Origin: Candidatus Glassiibacteriota bacterium
Lineage (GTDB): Bacteria > Gemmatimonadota > Glassbacteria > GWA2-58-10
Assembly (NCBI GenBank): GCA_030604975.1
Contig: JAUVUV010000108.1
Location: 1 to 7,178 of the forward strand
Direction: 5' to 3'
Length of the DNA: 7,178 nt
In this document: positions 6,883-7,178 of the stretch, piece by piece
Position numbering within the stretch: the first letter of the stretch is position 1
How the letters are laid out: every line of letters starts with the position of its first letter
The notes under the pieces: model-generated
Seen by the model: only the letters and a program-made list of their open reading frames with translations
What the model was told of the DNA's origin: nothing
Databases searched by the model: none
Made by a program: the position numbers and the translations under genes

Positions 6883-6911
6883 TTCATAATAAAATCTTAC
6901 AGAAAAGGCAA
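6883..6911 (-). promoter_or_regulatory. alternative sigma70-type promoter for fba
   Basis: On the minus strand TTGCCT (6906-6911) and TATGAA (6883-6888) are separated by exactly 17 bases. Each matches consensus at four of six positions. Transcription would start near 6876 and leave a leader of about 90 bases containing the palindrome at 6838-6863. The region is AT-rich, so chance matches are likely. Confidence 0.3.
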
Positions 6912-7082
6912 TACTTGTCAGCTGTCTTTTTCTCTTTTCTTATCTCATTTTAACTGTCCCGGCATCTCATTCTTGAACCGTAAAACAATAACCATTCCTG
7001 TACTCAATAGGTTTACAAATTTCTCTTGCTTTGTTAAGTTACAATCCGAAAGATTTCAGTTAATTTTTAACGGTGGCTCGGC

Positions 7083-7178
7083 ATGCATTCTGTTCTGGTA
7101 ATTGAGGATAACCGCACAATGCGGGAGGGCCTGGAGATCTCTCTGAAGCAGATGGGTCTTGATGTATCCTCTTTCGAA
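7083..7178 (+). CDS. response regulator receiver domain, N-terminal fragment (cut by window edge)
   Basis: Thirty-two codons read MHSVLVIEDN, then RTMREGLEISLKQMG, then LDVSSFE. This is the first beta strand, the acidic pocket (E8, D9) and the first helix of a CheY-like receiver domain, which takes a phosphoryl group from a partner histidine kinase. The phosphorylated aspartate near residue 50 and any output domain lie beyond the window. The MREGL helix resembles NtrC-type regulators, but the class cannot be decided. An in-frame stop at 7068-7070 makes ATG 7083 the first start available, and GGTGG six bases upstream is a partial ribosome site. The gene is divergent from fba across 295 bases. 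Confidence 0.85.
   Translation, partial: MHSVLVIEDNRTMREGLEISLKQMGLDVSSFE

Larger units (their letters stand above)
6788..7082. other. divergent intergenic control region
   Basis: This 295-base region separates fba from the response-regulator gene and is clearly AT-richer than the flanking genes. It contains the fba ribosome site, the palindrome and promoter candidates listed separately, and a pyrimidine-rich tract around 6922-6940. On the response-regulator side, TACAAT at 7040-7045 resembles a -10 box, but the best -35 match (TTTACA, 7012-7017) is 22 bases away, which is too far. I see no RNA gene or open frame of interest in it. Confidence 0.6.

Noticed and set aside
7012..7045. Sigma70 promoter for the response regulator (TTTACA and TACAAT)
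   Set aside because: The spacer is 22 bases, too long for a normal promoter, and the AT-rich sequence gives such hexamers by chance.
1..7178. CRISPR arrays, tRNA or rRNA genes, insertion sequences, attachment sites
   Set aside because: No regularly spaced repeats, cloverleaf-type sequence, transposase motif or flanking inverted repeats were seen on either strand.

Overview
The window is bacterial and holds three complete protein-coding genes plus the first 32 codons of a fourth. The organism cannot be fixed from sequence alone. Coding DNA is of moderate GC, intergenic DNA is clearly AT-richer, and at least one gene has a perfect Shine-Dalgarno sequence. The mix of a FapA/DUF342 protein, a very long unrecognised helical protein, a Calvin-type class II aldolase and a response regulator would suit an uncultured Gram-negative-type lineage. 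That is a guess.

Layout: (1) 1-225 is an AT-rich upstream region with no convincing gene. (2) 226-1629 (+) encodes a FapA-family protein with an N-terminal domain, a right-handed beta-helix and a coiled coil. (3) 1630-1726 carries an extended -10 promoter candidate and a hairpin followed by a U-rich run. (4) 1727-5701 (+) encodes a 1324-residue protein of no family I recognise. It has a Cys/His cluster in its middle and an acidic, Ser/Arg-rich linker between two helical halves. (5) 5724-5757 is a bidirectional terminator between convergent genes. (6) 5780-6787 (-) is fba, a class II fructose-bisphosphate aldolase with all its metal and catalytic residues. (7) 6788-7082 is a divergent control region with a palindrome and promoter-like elements. 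(8) 7083-7178 (+) is the start of a response regulator, cut by the window edge.

The most unusual observation lies inside the long gene. At 3485-3543 there is an SD-like run, then A AAA AAG in exactly the phase needed for -1 slippage, then a perfect 11-bp stem-loop. The -1 frame stops at 3520-3522. This is the architecture of the dnaX programmed frameshift signal. If functional, the gene would make both the 1324-residue protein and a 598-residue form ending just after the Cys/His cluster and before the linker.

The FapA-like gene and the long gene are adjacent and on the same strand. They may belong to one cell-surface or polar structure, but a terminator-like hairpin separates them and no flagellar gene is visible. 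fba is a housekeeping carbon-metabolism gene and appears unrelated to them.
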